Counted from the first letter of the stretch, positions 20,673-32,217 are shown. The stretch is 64,000 nucleotides of DNA from Setophaga petechia (GCA_024362935.1 JANCRA010000114.1:310001-374000), one strand, 5' to 3'. The notes: a model not told the origin generated them from the sequence alone. Made by a program: numbers and translations.

Positions 20673-22700
20673 ATATTAAGGGACAGCAGCACAAAGTTCC
20701 TTGGCAAGAGTCACTCTGCTGCTGACTGGACACTTCAGGCACACCAAGGAAACAAAGCAACAACAACACTAAAGAAAATCCAGACAATCAAATCAGAAAT
20801 GAACCAAGAACTGGGGCTTTACTTCCTATGCAAAAGAACTATCCTCGGCTAGGTGCCAATGGCTAAATTGGGATTTCACCTCCAACATTCCCTCTTGTGA
20901 CAGACTGGAGAAGATTGATGACTCAAAATATTTCATATGCTCGGGAGAAAGGGGCAGGTCCAGCCTTGCCCTGCCCTGGAACCCCAGCCCTGCCCTGCCC
21001 TGGAACCCCAATCCCCCCAGAGCCTCTATCCCAGCCCAGCAGTGGCTGCCAGTCCCTGGCACAGCACAGGCAATGCTCCACAGCCACCTCTGCAGCCCCA
21101 GCCCAGCTCCTGAGGGACCAAATGAGCCCAAGCCCCACCTGGGGGAAGGGCCCAGGGAGACCAAGGGGTGTTGAAGGCTGACCACAAGGCAAGCACACAT
21201 CTTGGCCCTACCTCCTCTTGGAATTTGCATCTGAACACTGCTGGAATCCAGGAGTTGGTAGCTCTGTGTGTGTGCCTCTCTATATCTTTTTTGTCTTTCT
21301 TCTTTCTGTATATACTTCTATTTTTGTCCTCTTGAAGATTTTGAGTGACTTAAAATTAAACACACTTAGAGGTTGACAGGCTTAGAAGTTGAATGAACCA
21401 AGGTACTGCTTTGAGAAGTGTTTTGTGTTGATTGATAGTCATATTAAATGTTTTGCCAAAGTTTCTATGATTTTCTGAAGTTGCCAGTAAAGGGTGTTGT
21501 TTTGAGCCTCTGAGAATCTCCTGTTTGTATTTCTCCAACTCAGAGGACACAAACAATTGTAATTTCTTTTAAGTGTCTCCATGAGAGAGTTGTTTGGGGG
21601 ATGGGGGTCAGGGCTTGTGTGTCCTGCTTGGCCCAGCCCAGGCAGGGCTTTCCCAGCCACATCCCACACTCCATTGCCCAGCTGGAGCCGCTGCTGCCTC
21701 TGAGTTGTGCTGCCCCAGCCCCAGGGACGCTCTCCTTGTCTGCCCATTCCCCCACGCTCTCTGGGCAGGGATGGCCTCAGTGGGGGCTGCTGACATCCTC
21801 AGCACCTTGGAGGCTGCTGCTGAATTTTCCTGCTGCAGAGGCTTGTTCAGCCTTCAGCTCTTCAGTGCAGGAATTCAGTGTCTCAGGGCTCATTAACATC
21901 CAGAACACCTGAACAAGCCAAGCCTCTGGGAATAATTTGATTTTAATTTTCAAATCCTTTGTGGTTGATTAGACAGATTTCAGAAGTGTATTCAAAGTGA
22001 AGGTATTCTATTTAAAAAGACAGAGAGAAATGATTTCTTAGGTCCTGTAATTTTATTTCTTTTTTTTTTACCGGTAATTCATTGATATTTGCAATCTCCA
22101 ATTGCCACTGAATCCCAGTACCTCCTCATGCAGTTGGAATATATATGACAATCAAGACCCTTCATGGCTGACAATCAATCAGACTCTGTCCCTACCCCCA
22201 CCCCACCATTTCCCCCATCCAAGCCCTGGCACTCAGAGCAGCCTTGTGCAAATCTGAGCTCCCTCCAGCCCAGGCCGCACCTGCAGCTTTCAGCTCCTTG
22301 GCTCCAACTCCCACCTGCTTTCCTTGGAGAAGGAGCTGCCCAAGACACAGAGGGATGTTCATTTCTTGTCAGGCAACAAAGCCAAGGGAAGGCACAGCTC
22401 CATCCAATGCAAAAGTCATTCTTCTCCCTGGCTCTTCCCTGCCCTTGATCCTCACAGCCTGTCCTGTTTCCTTCATCCCTGCATTGCCAGGGACTTTGTG
22501 GGACAAGGGAGCTCTGCTCTGGCTATGAAGGGATTTCCAAGTGCAGCCCCTGAAATGGGAACCACAACTAATCAGGTTTCTGTCCTTTGGGGGTCAGGAA
22601 CTGGTGAGACTCAGAGGCACAGAAAGTTTCTTTTCATGGCAAACAGACCAGGGTTGAACAGGACACAATTTAATAACAATCACACTCTTCGCTGAGCTAT

Positions 22701-23285
22701 GTGCAATGTCCCAGCAGTGTCTGATGAGTCCAACATCCACAAGTGATTTCCATACTAAAATTCATTTCAGACAAATGTGGTTCTGTGATAAATATGAACA
22801 CAATTAAATTCTTGTATCAGGATGCTCGTCCTAGAGTGGGGGAAAAACAGTTCAAACATTTCCTGATTTGCAAAGCTGTCAGTGGTGGATGGAGAAGGGA
22901 GGTCAGGCTGCTCTTGGTGTTGAGGAAATGCTGAAACCAGCCTGACTCATTTCATCTCCTCCTGTCCTGGCTGATCTCCCCTCTTTCCCCTTCCACCCAT
23001 TGGCTTTTGTCTCCCACCAGGCCCCCGGTGAAGAGCCTGGCTCTGTGTTCTCCATCCCCTCCTGGCTGGCACTGCCAGGCTGGGATGAGGAGCCCCTCAG
23101 CCTTCCCTGCTGTGGGCTGGACAAGCCCAGCTCCCTCAGCCTCTGCTCACAGCCCAAGGGCTCCAGCCCCACCTTGGAGGCCCTTCCCAGACCCTGCTCC
23201 ACCTGCCAGGTGACATCTTTCCTGCCCTGGCCAACCCAAACCAGGCCACAGGGACCTGGATAATCCCTGTCCTTGATGTCCTGGT
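22701..23285. other. Flank with possible antisense CR1 trace
   Basis: 23090-23175 contains AAGCCCAGCTCCCTCAGCCT, a sequence typical of the antisense 3' part of CR1 LINEs. The rest is unassigned. A short AT-rich segment near 22770-22830 matches the reverse complement of 62560-62640. Confidence 0.35.
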
Positions 23286-23289
23286 CACA

Positions 23290-23740
23290 CAGCCCTGGCC
23301 CCTTGTCCCCATGTCAGGCTCTGGGGTGGATCCTGTGGAACATCCTTTGGTGGAGGCTGTGGCTCCAGGTGGGCCGGGGGGATCCCGGGGGACAGGGACC
23401 CTGCTGGGCATGGACAGCATTGGACTTGTTGGGAGAAACTGTGAGGGGGAGCTGGGGCAGAGTGACCAACCCAGTGACCTGACACAGCCCTGCTGGGATG
23501 TCACACAGCCCCCCTGGGATGTCACAGCCTGCTCTGTGATGTCGCAGCCCATTCTGCAATGTCACACAGCTGGTCTCTGATGTCACAGCCTGCTCTTTGA
23601 TGTCATAGCCTCTACCCTGTGATGTCACAGTTGCCTCTGTGATGTCACAGAGGAAGTCTATGGTTCCCTAGCTGCTCAATGACCTCACATAACCCACTCT
23701 GTGATGTCATAGCCCACTCTGTCACCTCATGTTACCAGAT
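23290..23740 (+). repeat. Third, diverged copy of the G-rich block plus minisatellite
   Basis: Same order as 17145-17640 (CAGGCTCTGGGGTGGATC, then GGAACATCC, then TGTGATGTCACA units) and in the same orientation, but clearly more diverged. The proline-rich frame is broken. It shows that the block plus minisatellite is an older repeated unit than the inverted repeat. Confidence 0.75.
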
Positions 23741-24199
23741 GATAAATTGTCTACACCAGGTGAGCTGACACCTGGAGCTTGTTTTCCAAAACCCCAGGCC
23801 CATGGAAACCACACAATGCCCATTGTGTGAGAAGGGGAACTGGAAGTTCACCAGTCTCAGTGTCCTGCCAGCTCAGCCAGGCCCACTGGAACATTGGGGT
23901 CCACGACCACCAGGGACCACCAGAGACACCCCAGGACAGAAGAACGCATGGGTAAGGGGTGGGGGGGGGGATATGTTAATGATTTTGGGGAAATGATATT
24001 TATGTCTATGTTTAGTCCAGGACAATCAATGAATATGTATGCAAAATACAGAAAATAAACAGAAACTTTCCTGCACTCAGCATGCAGGACTTTGGGAGAA
24101 GCTGTCCCCCATGCATCCAGCTGAATAAAGAATGCTACTTCTTAATGCTACACTGGGGTTAAGGAGTTTTCTGTTATACTGAAGTTTTGGTAACATTTC
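23741..24199. other. Unassigned flank
   Basis: Low-complexity run GGGGTGGGGGGGGGG near 23957-23970; otherwise nothing recognised. Confidence 0.4.
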
Positions 24200-24858
24200 C
24201 ACCCAGAGGACTTGAGGTGCCAGTGTGAGCCCATCCCCAAGAAGGGCTGGAAGGAGGATCTGGGGAACTCCAGGCCTGTCAGCCTGACCTGGGTTCCAGA
24301 CAAGGTTATGGAACAGATCACCCTGAGTGGAATCAAAGGGCACCCACAGGATGGCCCAGGGATCAGAGCCAGCCAGTGTGGATTACAATATCTTCATTGA
24401 TGGTCTGGATGAGGGGATTGAGTCCAACATCAGCACATTAGCAGATGACACAAGGCTGGGTGTGAGTGTCAATCTGCTGGAGGGTAGGAGGGCTCTGCAC
24501 AGGGCCCTGCACAGGCTGGATCCAGGGCCCAAATCCAACAAGGTGAGGTTTAACAAGTCCAAGGGCCGGGTCCTGCACTTTGGCCACAACAACCCCTGCA
24601 GCACTACAGGCTGGGGACAGAGTGGCTGGAGAGCAGCCAGGCAGAAAGGGACCTGCAGGGACTGATGGACAGCAGGCTGGACATGAGGCAGCAGTGTGCC
24701 CAGGTGGGCAAGAAGGCCAATGGCTTCTGGCCTGGATCAGGAATGGTTTTGCCAGCAGGAGCGTGAAGCCCAAGGGAGACAAGGCAGTGTCATAGCAATG
24801 GTTAGACTTTATGATCTCTAAGGTCTATTCCAACCTTGCTGATTCTGGAATTCTCTGA
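24200..24858 (+). mobile_element. CR1 LINE fragment, 5'-truncated and internally deleted
   Basis: Plus-strand CR1 retroposon. The first part (24212-24360) translates to a reverse transcriptase palm motif PIPKKGWKEDLGNSRPVSLT. After an internal deletion near 24365, a second frame gives the catalytic-site region (ADDTRLG, with FADD changed to LADD), GRRALHRALHRLD and VLHFGHNN. It ends with the CR1 3' signature GATCTCTAAGGTCTATTCC and two degenerate ATTCT-type octamers near 24845-24858. The frame change and deletion make it inactive. CR1 is the main LINE family of birds. Confidence 0.88.
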
Positions 24859-24879
24859 AACCACACTTGCAGCAGTTGC

Positions 24880-26400
24880 AGGATGAGCCCTCTTCAGCAG
24901 CTCCAGCAGCCCAGGTCCCTCAGCTTCTCCTGCCAGCCCCAAAGCCCATCCTGTCAGTCCTGCAGAGCCTCTGCAGCTCCTCCTCACTGCCCAGAACAGG
25001 GAGCCCCAGAGGCAGACACAACAGCCCAGATGTGCCCCCCTGGCCTGGGGTGCCTCTGGCAAGGGAGCAGCAGCAGGCACTGCAGGAGCCTGCAGACAAT
25101 TCCTGCAGCACTTGTAGGATGATCCTGCTGCCCAAGGGACGTTCCCATGGGGCCAAATCAGGAACTGCAATGGGGAGTGGGGCCAGAGAGGAAAGGGCAA
25201 ACAGGGATGGGCTGTTTGCAGGGGAGGGAACAGGGGTGGGCAGTGGGAAGAAATTTGTACAAGGGAGGAGTAATGAATGCAAAGGTGAAGCCAAGGAAAT
25301 ACTGAGGGCAATTTGGGGGTGGCTGCCAGGCAGCCCTGGCTCTGAGCAACAGCGTCTGCAGTGGCACAGGAAACTCCCAGCTGATGGGAACAAACTTTCT
25401 GGCTGAGTGCAGAGGCCAGGACAAAGCTGAGTGCTTTCCCTGGTGTCCCCCAGCCCTTGCTGGCCCCAGGGGCTGATGGCATTTGTGCTCCCTGAGGCTC
25501 TTGTCCCCACAGCACCAGCATGGGGGTGCTCCCGCCTGCTGTGTGCAATGCAAACAGGGGCTGCTGAGCCAGTGCTGCCGTGTCTGTGCCTGCAAGGATG
25601 GGGCACCTGTGTGAGCTGGGGGAGAGGCCAGGGCTGCAGAGGGGGGATGTTGTTGGCAGCTCCATCAGGACTCTCTGGGACGCTGTCCTGGGCTGTGCAG
25701 CGCCCTGGGGATGGATCAGCCCCCGCTCTGCTGCTCCTTCCCGTCTGCCCCAGGGCCCTTGCAGAGCCCCAGCCCTGCTGTTTGCCCCCAGCCTGCCCAC
25801 GGCCAGCCTGGGGCTGCTGACGGGGGTTTTCTGTGCTGAGCATTGGCCTGGCCGTGTTCTTGAGAGAGCCTGGGCAAGGAGCCTGGAGCCCCCAGGGCCT
25901 GGCCTGAGGTGTCAGCACTGCCCCAGCAGTGCCCATGGCCTGTCCCTGCTGCAGCCCCGGCACTGCCACCCCCAGGGCTGTGCCCGGCCCTGAGAGCACT
26001 CAGGCCCTGCAGCAACACCAGGGCCACCAGGGCAGCGGGGCAGGGCCACGGCAGCAGCACTGGCAACACCAAGTGCTGCTGCTGCTGCTGGGCACAGCTG
26101 CTGGGCCAGCACTGATCTGCCCCAGCTCTGCACACAGACATTGTTGCTGCAGCTCCAGAGAAGGCAACAAAAGGGCATCTCTGCAGAAAACTCTGCTGGG
26201 AGATCCTTTAGTTCCTTTAAAAGCACAAAGAGTGCTGCCCCTCACTGACACAATCTGTGGCCATAGGAAAGGTGAAAAGAAACAAAATGACAAACGGTAC
26301 AAACAATGATATTTCCTTGTGGAAAACATGAAAAAACTAATACAAAGGAAGAAAAAGAAGAAACCACAACCAAAGCAAGAAGAAGTATGAAAGATATATT
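24880..26400. other. GC-rich flank downstream of inverted OR
   Basis: Long overlapping frames on the minus strand (332 and 359 codons) and several on the plus strand have no domain and are Ser/Pro/Leu/Cys-rich. The segment 24890-25010 vaguely resembles an antisense CR1 3' part (CCCTCAGCTTCTCCTGCC). A CTG/GCA-rich run lies at 26050-26110. No gene supported. Confidence 0.4.
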
Positions 26401-26435
26401 TTATTAGAAGGGATTTGCAAAAATTGGCCAGCAGT

Positions 26436-27368
26436 TTAATGTTCATGAAAGCGTCCAGTCACCAGTGTCCACACTGCAGCCTTGAGCTCCTGGTTCCTCA
26501 GGCTGTAGATGAGGGGGTTCAGGGCTGGAGGCACCACCGAGTACAGAACTGACAGGGCCAGATCCAGGGATGGGGAGGACATCGAGGGGGGCTTCAGATG
26601 TGCAAATGCTGCCATGCTGATGAACAGGGAGAGCACGGCCAGGTGAGGGAGGCAGGTGGAAAAGGCTTTGTGCCGTCCCTGCTCAGAGGGGATCCTCAAC
26701 ACAGCCCTGAAGATCTGCACATAGGAGAAAACAATGAACACAAAACAGCAAAAGCCTAAACAGACACTAACTGCAATTAGCCCAAATTCCCTGAGATAGG
26801 ATTTGTAGCAGGAGATTTTGAGGATCTGTGGGATTTCACAGAAGAACTGGCCCAGGGCATTGCCATGGCACAGGGGCAGGGAAAATGTATTGGCTGTGTG
26901 CATGAGAGCATTGAGAAAGGCACTGGCCCAGGCAGCTGCTGCCATGTGGGCACAAGCTCTGCTGCCCAGGAGGGTCCCGTAGTGCAGGGGTTTGCAGATG
27001 GACACGTAGCGGTCGTAGCACATGATGGTCAGCAGGGAAAGCTCTGCTGACATGAAAAAGGCAAAGAAAAAGACCTGTGCAGCACATCCAGTGTAGGAGA
27101 TGTCCCTGGTGTCCCAGAGGGAATTGTGCATGGCTTTGGGGACAGTGGTGCAGATGGAGCCCAGGTCGCTGAGGGCCAGGTTGAGCAGGAAGAAGAACAT
27201 GGGCGTGTGCAGGTGGTGGCCGCAGGCTACGGCGCTGATGATGAGGCCGTTGCCCAGGAGGGCAGCCAGGGAGATGCCCAGCAAGAGGCAGAAGTGCAGG
27301 AGCTGCAGCTGCCGCGTGTCTGCCAATGCCAGCAGGAGGAAGTGCCTGATGGAGCTGCTGTTGGACAT
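26436..27368 (-). CDS. Olfactory receptor, OR14-like (gamma-c), inverted copy
   Basis: 310 residues, the standard OR length, ending shortly after TM7 with a His/Glu/His tail. Landmarks as in the family: NSS glycosylation site at 3-5, LLGNGLI, MCYDRYVSICKPLHY, SY in TM5, KAFSTCLPHL, NPLIYSLRN. An in-frame ATG ten codons upstream (27398) is rejected because CCATGAACAG at that point is the splice acceptor, leaving MSNSS as start. The first 105 residues are identical to the other two ORs, and their 315 nucleotides differ by one silent change. About 28 residues then differ in TM3, extracellular loop 2, TM5 and TM6, the regions that line the odorant pocket. No disabling change. Ligand unknown. Confidence 0.94.
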   Translation of the reverse strand: MSNSSSIRHFLLLALADTRQLQLLHFCLLLGISLAALLGNGLIISAVACGHHLHTPMFFFLLNLALSDLGSICTTVPKAMHNSLWDTRDISYTGCAAQVFFFAFFMSAELSLLTIMCYDRYVSICKPLHYGTLLGSRACAHMAAAAWASAFLNALMHTANTFSLPLCHGNALGQFFCEIPQILKISCYKSYLREFGLIAVSVCLGFCCFVFIVFSYVQIFRAVLRIPSEQGRHKAFSTCLPHLAVLSLFISMAAFAHLKPPSMSSPSLDLALSVLYSVVPPALNPLIYSLRNQELKAAVWTLVTGRFHEH

Positions 27369-27388
27369 TTGCCGTCCTGAACATGGGG

Positions 27389-27411
27389 ATCTGTTCATGG
27401 AGGAAAGGACA
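27389..27411 (-). promoter_or_regulatory. Splice acceptor of inverted OR
   Basis: On the minus strand, TGTCCTTTCCTCCATGAACAG ends about 20 bases before the ATG at 27368. The tract is pyrimidine-rich, as an acceptor should be, and it decides the start codon. Confidence 0.6.
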
Positions 27412-27419
27412 GTGAAGAG

Positions 27420-29680
27420 TTAGAGGAGATAGCTGTAACCAAAATCAAAGCCATTTCCTCCAGACTCTCCTCAGTATAACACACAGGCTTCTCTGTTTAC
27501 GAGTTCTGAAGTTTTCTTTTAAGCTTCCCCCATATCTCTCCTAGTATTCTTGCATATCAAACCCTCAGCATTTCTGCTGCGATCTGGTAGAGGAGAGCGA
27601 GTTCCCTGAGGCAAAATGATGTGTGCAGAGTGAGGGGAGATGGTCTGTCATGTCATTCTGTTTGGAGTTTTTCTGGGCTTTCACTTTGCAGAAATGGAGG
27701 ATGCTCACACTCTCCGGTTTTCTGTAAAGTTCACCAGGTATTGCTTCGAGCAGATGAATCCACCACAGCCCAGCACCACATTTGTAGCCAAGGACTCACG
27801 TTGCTCATTTCACCAACCCAGCAGCAATTTCAGTGCCACAACACCTCTGCCTTTCCTCATCAATCTTACCACTCAGAGATGCTCTAGGACAGGTTTGCAC
27901 CTTGGACTGAAGCTCCCAGCTTGGACTGAAATCTCAGGGACATTTCCAAATGTCCTTATGATGGCACAGGATTGAGGGAGATGCAGCTCCTTCCCTGGCT
28001 GCACTGACAGCATTGCCCTGAGCCAGGCACTGGGGACAGCGTCACCCTGAGCCAGCTGTGCCCTCTGCCAGAGCCCCCAGGGCCGGGCAGCTGCTGCCAG
28101 CCCTGTGCTCTGCAGAGGGAACTGGGCCCGGGGCTGCAGAGCTGCCCCACGGCTCTGCTGCAGCTCTGCCTGCACAGGAGGGGCTGCACGCCTTGGAGCC
28201 CCGGCCCTGAGGGCAGAGGCTTGGCTGGGGCACAGGAGGGAGGGGGCTTGTTCAGAGGGAGGGGCTGCACTGCAGGGGATCCTGGGGACATCTCTAAACT
28301 CTCCCTGTCACAGCATTGCTGGGGTTTGTTTTCCCTCATTGCATGATCTTCTCTCTGCTTCCTGCAGATTTCCCTCCTGCAGGTGTTTCCCTGTGCCTGA
28401 TCTCTCCCTGCCAGCACTCACAGACCCCAAATCTCTGTGCATTCTCCTTGGCCTGACAGAACCCTGCCTGTTTGCAGGGCACTGGCTGGGGGCAGGTTCT
28501 GTTTGCAGCTTGGAGAAAGGACAGCTCAGACTGAGCCTGATGGCTCCAGCAAAGGGGATGCTGCTGCTGTCCATGGGCAGAGAGCCTGAAAGCACATCAG
28601 CGATCTCCTGGGAAACTATTGATCAGTAAAAGCAAGAGTTTTGATGTCTCAGGCACTTGTCAGAATTCCTAATTAATAATTCATATTCATCCTTTAATAT
28701 TTATCCCCCAGCCCTGCCATTCCTCCATAGTAGAAAACTGAACAAAAAATCTTAGGAAATTTCCACATTTTTATGAAAAGCCTTGCCTTGGAAATATTCT
28801 GTGACTGACTAGAACCCCTCAGCATGTCAAAGCATCATGAGCATTTCACCTCCCCTGCACCACAAATACTCAGAGTTGTACTCACAGGCTCTGCAGGCAT
28901 TGGCATGTTCCAGCTTCAGGAGATGGCTCCAGGAGCTGCAGCTGCATTGTCCTGCAGCCAGAGGTTCCTGTGCCAAGGGCTGGCAGTGATTGTGCCCCAG
29001 GCACTTCTCAGCACCTTCCCAGCCCTGACTGATTGAAGCTCTCTGTGCCTCTGTGCTGTGCCCAGGCTGGCTGCAGGCAGTGCCACAGCCCTGCTGGGCT
29101 GACAGAAGAGCTGCTCATCAAGAGAAATGTGCTTTTGAAGCTCTTCTTGCTTACCAGGAGCTGCCTCTGTGCCAGGAGCCCAGCCCAGCTCAGCAGCACA
29201 GACACAGCACAAGGACTTGAATGAGCCTCTGGGGCTTTGTGCCCAGGCCCTGAACATCAGTCCCTCAGAGGGAGCTGAAGAAACCTCTCCAGAACTTCAA
29301 GGCAGAATCCAACTCCAAACTTTCTTGGGCTTTTAATGGGTCCCAGAGAGGGACACGACTGAGAAAGTGTCCCCAGGCCCCAGGCAGAGCAGAGAACTGC
29401 AGGCAGTGATGACAGGTGGGGACAAAGAGAAGCCAAGTCTTGGTGCCCTGGGCCACAGCAGGGTCTGTGCCACCAAGGGCTGTGAGGAGACACCTTGTCC
29501 TGAGGCCCTGGGGCCTCCTGGCACAGCCCCAGCCAGGCTGGGCACTGTCAGCCCCTTGTCCTGCCCTCAGCATCCCCCCCTAGCCCACATCCCAGTGGCC
29601 TCAAGGATCTGCTGGAAGGAGTCCCTGGGGAGCCCTGCTCAGCAATGGCCCTGGGGGCTCCTCAATGCTCCCTGCAGGGA
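27420..29680 (-). other. Upstream region of inverted OR
   Basis: Non-coding. 28000-28300 and 28900-29570 contain segments related, in reverse orientation, to the upstream module of OR1 (the CACAGCACAAGGACTTGAATGAG segment near 29210-29225 is the reverse of the 9100 region). This agrees with OR2 lying in the opposite orientation with its own copy of the module. Confidence 0.5.
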
Positions 29681-29689
29681 CTGCAGGTT

Positions 29690-30115
29690 TTCCAAAGGAC
29701 TTTGGCTTTGGCTTTTGCCTTGGAGTCTCTGAGAGGTTTGTGCAATCATGGCCTCCAGTTATCTGCTGTAATTAGTCCCTGGAGAGGCTTTGTCAGTAAC
29801 AACACTCAGTGGGGCTCATTAATACTTCAGGGTACTTCAGTTATTTGAAGGTACTTGGTGTTTCTCTTTTGATACAGACTCTGTGAGAGTTTTGTGCAAT
29901 CATGGCCCCAATTATCTGCTTTAACGAGTCCCTTGAGAGCTTTGTACTGACACTTGGAGGAGCTCATTAATACTTTGAGATACTCACGGTTTTTAAGGTT
30001 CTTTATGGATTTTCCTTCCCACACTGAGTCTCTGAGAGGTTTTTGTGCCATCCTGGTGTCCAGTTCTCTCCTCCAAGGAGTCCATGGGGATCCTGTATTG
30101 GGTATCTTCCCCCTT
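29690..30115 (+). repeat. ~150-bp tandem repeat, three units
   Basis: Three imperfect units start at about 29723, 29876 and 30026. Each has GAGTCTCTGAGAGGTTT, GTGCAATCATGGC, GAGTCCCTTGAGAG-like and GGAGCTCATTAATACTT segments. It lies between the OR2 upstream region and the second ERV. Confidence 0.75.
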
Positions 30116-30189
30116 TCTGTTTTACAACAAAGATGGAAATGAAAGAATTTTGTAAGACTTTCTAAAAGCATCCAAACAAATATGGGACA

Positions 30190-30590
30190 ATTAACAATGC
30201 AACAAGCACTAAGAGAATTAATAGTCTTCTTTTAGCTAGACATCCACCAACCCTTTTGTCCCCAGGATTGGAAGAGTTTATTGAAGCAGCCTTTGTTTTC
30301 CACTGGAAGCGTCTTGAACCCTTCCTTCAGTACCTGAATGCTCTTGTGGATTGACTCGCTGTGGCTGGAGAGGTTCATGCAACACATCCCTCAGAGTCTA
30401 CACAGCCATGCCCATGTGCCCAGAGTAAAAACTCTGTTGCTGTTCTGCAAGGTGGCATGTCTGATGGTCTCTATGTCTGAGAGCAGGCCACTCAATGTGA
30501 GGGAGGCAGCATTGGTGTTTTTACTTAACAGGCTCCCAAGATGGTCTAATTGTTCTAAAGCTTTAGCTGCAGCCACCCAAGGTAGTCCAA
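30190..30590 (-). pseudogene. Env transmembrane subunit fragment of second ERV
   Basis: From 30576 the frame gives a post-fusion-peptide helix (KALEQLDHLGSLLSKNTNAA), a hydrophobic/heptad stretch and the RHATLQN segment found in alpha/gamma-type TM proteins. The CX6CC disulfide motif region near 30385 is damaged by a stop and lacks one residue of the usual spacing. CCMNLSSHSES continues in a shifted frame. No membrane anchor is recognisable. Confidence 0.7.
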
Positions 30591-31100
30591 ACTGGGGGTG
30601 CTACCATCTGATACCTGGATTAAAGCTTTCAAAGCCATCTCTTTGATATCATCCAATACTTCTCTGGGGATACCTGCTGCTTGATCATCTGGTAGGCTGT
30701 GTTGTCCTTCTCCAGCTGGATGCTTGATTGTCAATTCCGCCCTTGCTTTATTATTAGCATAGTCTGCTATTAATTGATTTAGTAAACACTTCCATCCCCC
30801 TTCTCACAGGGTGTATTCTGTAGGTGACAACAACATGGTCATAATATATTTTAAATCATAGGGAGTTAAGACATGTGCGTTAAACATGGCCCTCATTAGG
30901 CCACTGAAACAGGGGAAGTCTTTCCCATGGTCTTTCTCTGCCCTACACAGATCCTTGATTTCCCCATAAACCAGTGGTTTATATGTGGGATTCTGCCTCC
31001 TTCCTTCATAACATTCGGGGGTAATGAGGAATTTTGAGACTATTTGCCAGTCTTCTTCCTCAACTGCTTAATTCTGGATCTTCTCCTAGGGATCTTCTGG
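30591..31100 (-). pseudogene. Capsid part of gag, second ERV
   Basis: The minus strand reads as a capsid N-terminal domain. SGLMRAMFNAHVLTPYDLKY and MLLSPTEYTL are visible, then a TGA where Trp is expected, then EGGWK and a helical run ending ALIQVSDGS at the env junction. Upstream, stops interrupt the segment near 31060-31070. Confidence 0.75.
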
Positions 31101-31269
31101 GGTTGAGGAGTGAGGTGGCTCTAGGGAATCCAAACTGTCTTCTGCGGAGGAAGAATACCTTGGAGGAGAAACATTCAGATTAGAAATAGTGTGACAGTTG
31201 GGCTTAGTACCTTTAAGCATGGGGGTTATATTGTTACTCGGGGGTGAGGCAAAGGGCGCTGCTATTTTG

Positions 31270-31488
31270 TCAGGTGTTGGGGAGGAAGGGCTTTGATCTA
31301 GGATGGCGGACTTCTGGGGTGGACTTCTGGAGGCATGGCCCAGGGTGGAAAGAATGATTGACAGTGGGGGCGTGACCCCCAGTTGTGGGGGTGGAGTCTG
31401 GAGTTTCGTTCAGGGTGGAAGAGAAGGTTGTGATAGCAGGAAGAGGAGGAGCCAAGATGGAGGGAGGATGGTCGGGCTCCCAAACCAC
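31270..31488 (-). pseudogene. Gag proline-rich spacer, second ERV
   Basis: 72 open residues rich in Pro, Ser, Thr and His between the matrix-like and capsid parts. Assigned by position. Confidence 0.45.
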
Positions 31489-31632
31489 ATTCCGGCTCCT
31501 TCCATCCTGAGTCTCCCGGGCATGATGCTCCTACACAGCATGGCCATTGCCATCTCGGACGACTGTGGAAGGTCTGAGAAAGGCAGGTTTGAGGGGAGGT
31601 CCCGAGTTAGGAGTGATCAACAGATTGAGTTT

Positions 31633-31878
31633 TCAACACACTGCCTGCTGGTGAAAGGTCTCAAGGAAGATGTGGAAGATGGGGAGCATGCAGGGTGCAA
31701 TGGGGTCCCTTTTGATCGAAAGGTTGTACAGTTTAACTCCCACTGAGTCCCAAAATTCAGTAGTATGGATTTCATCAGCAGAGGCATCTGGAAAATTTTT
31801 AATGATCCATCTCAAGATTGATTTTAATTCATTCTTTGAAAATATTATGTCATGATCAGTGAGAATTAAAGCATCCAT
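31633..31878 (-). pseudogene. Matrix-like N-terminal Gag, second ERV
   Basis: 81 open residues beginning MDALILTDHD, with an amphipathic helical pattern (ELKSILRWIIKNFPDA, EFWDSVGVKLYNL) like betaretroviral matrix. A stop follows at 31633. Confidence 0.6.
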
Positions 31879-32217
31879 ATATGCTCCTTTCTACTGTGGA
31901 CATCTGGCTGCCCATTTTTGTCTTTCTCTGCCACATGGGGAAGAGCCACCAGAACACCCCAAATCAGTTATAGGACATGGGTGCATATTGTAAAAATACA
32001 GTGGGAAAATGGGCAATAAATGCCTTGCATTTCCCCAAACCCACCTGCAATCCTATGCAGGTGAAACCATCATTGTCCCTGCCAATCCTTGTCAAGATCC
32101 CTCGAAGCAATGATGAATTAGCCAGGTCCAGCACAATCAAAAATCCCAGGGAGCACTGGCCTATCCATCAGCTAACCCCAGCTGACGTGACTGACACAGG
32201 GAGCCCTCAATGTCATG

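Larger units (their letters stand above)
19740..22700 (-). repeat. Inverted repeat, right arm
   Basis: Reverse-complement counterpart of 13430-17640. It is shorter because the left arm holds about 1.4 kb of satellite and other sequence not found here. It carries its own TGACATCA array, the C-rich/proline block, one partial 190-bp unit near 20815-20900 and the 21590-21905 segment that is nearly identical to 14100-14420. Confidence 0.85.

Noticed and set aside
24802..25999. Two overlapping minus-strand frames of 332 and 359 codons
   Set aside because: Ser/Pro/Leu/Cys-rich, in different frames over the same DNA, with no homology recognised; typical of GC-rich sequence with few stop codons.
27369..27398. 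Ten-residue N-terminal extension of the inverted OR
   Set aside because: The upstream ATG falls inside the likely splice acceptor and the extension is absent from paralogs.
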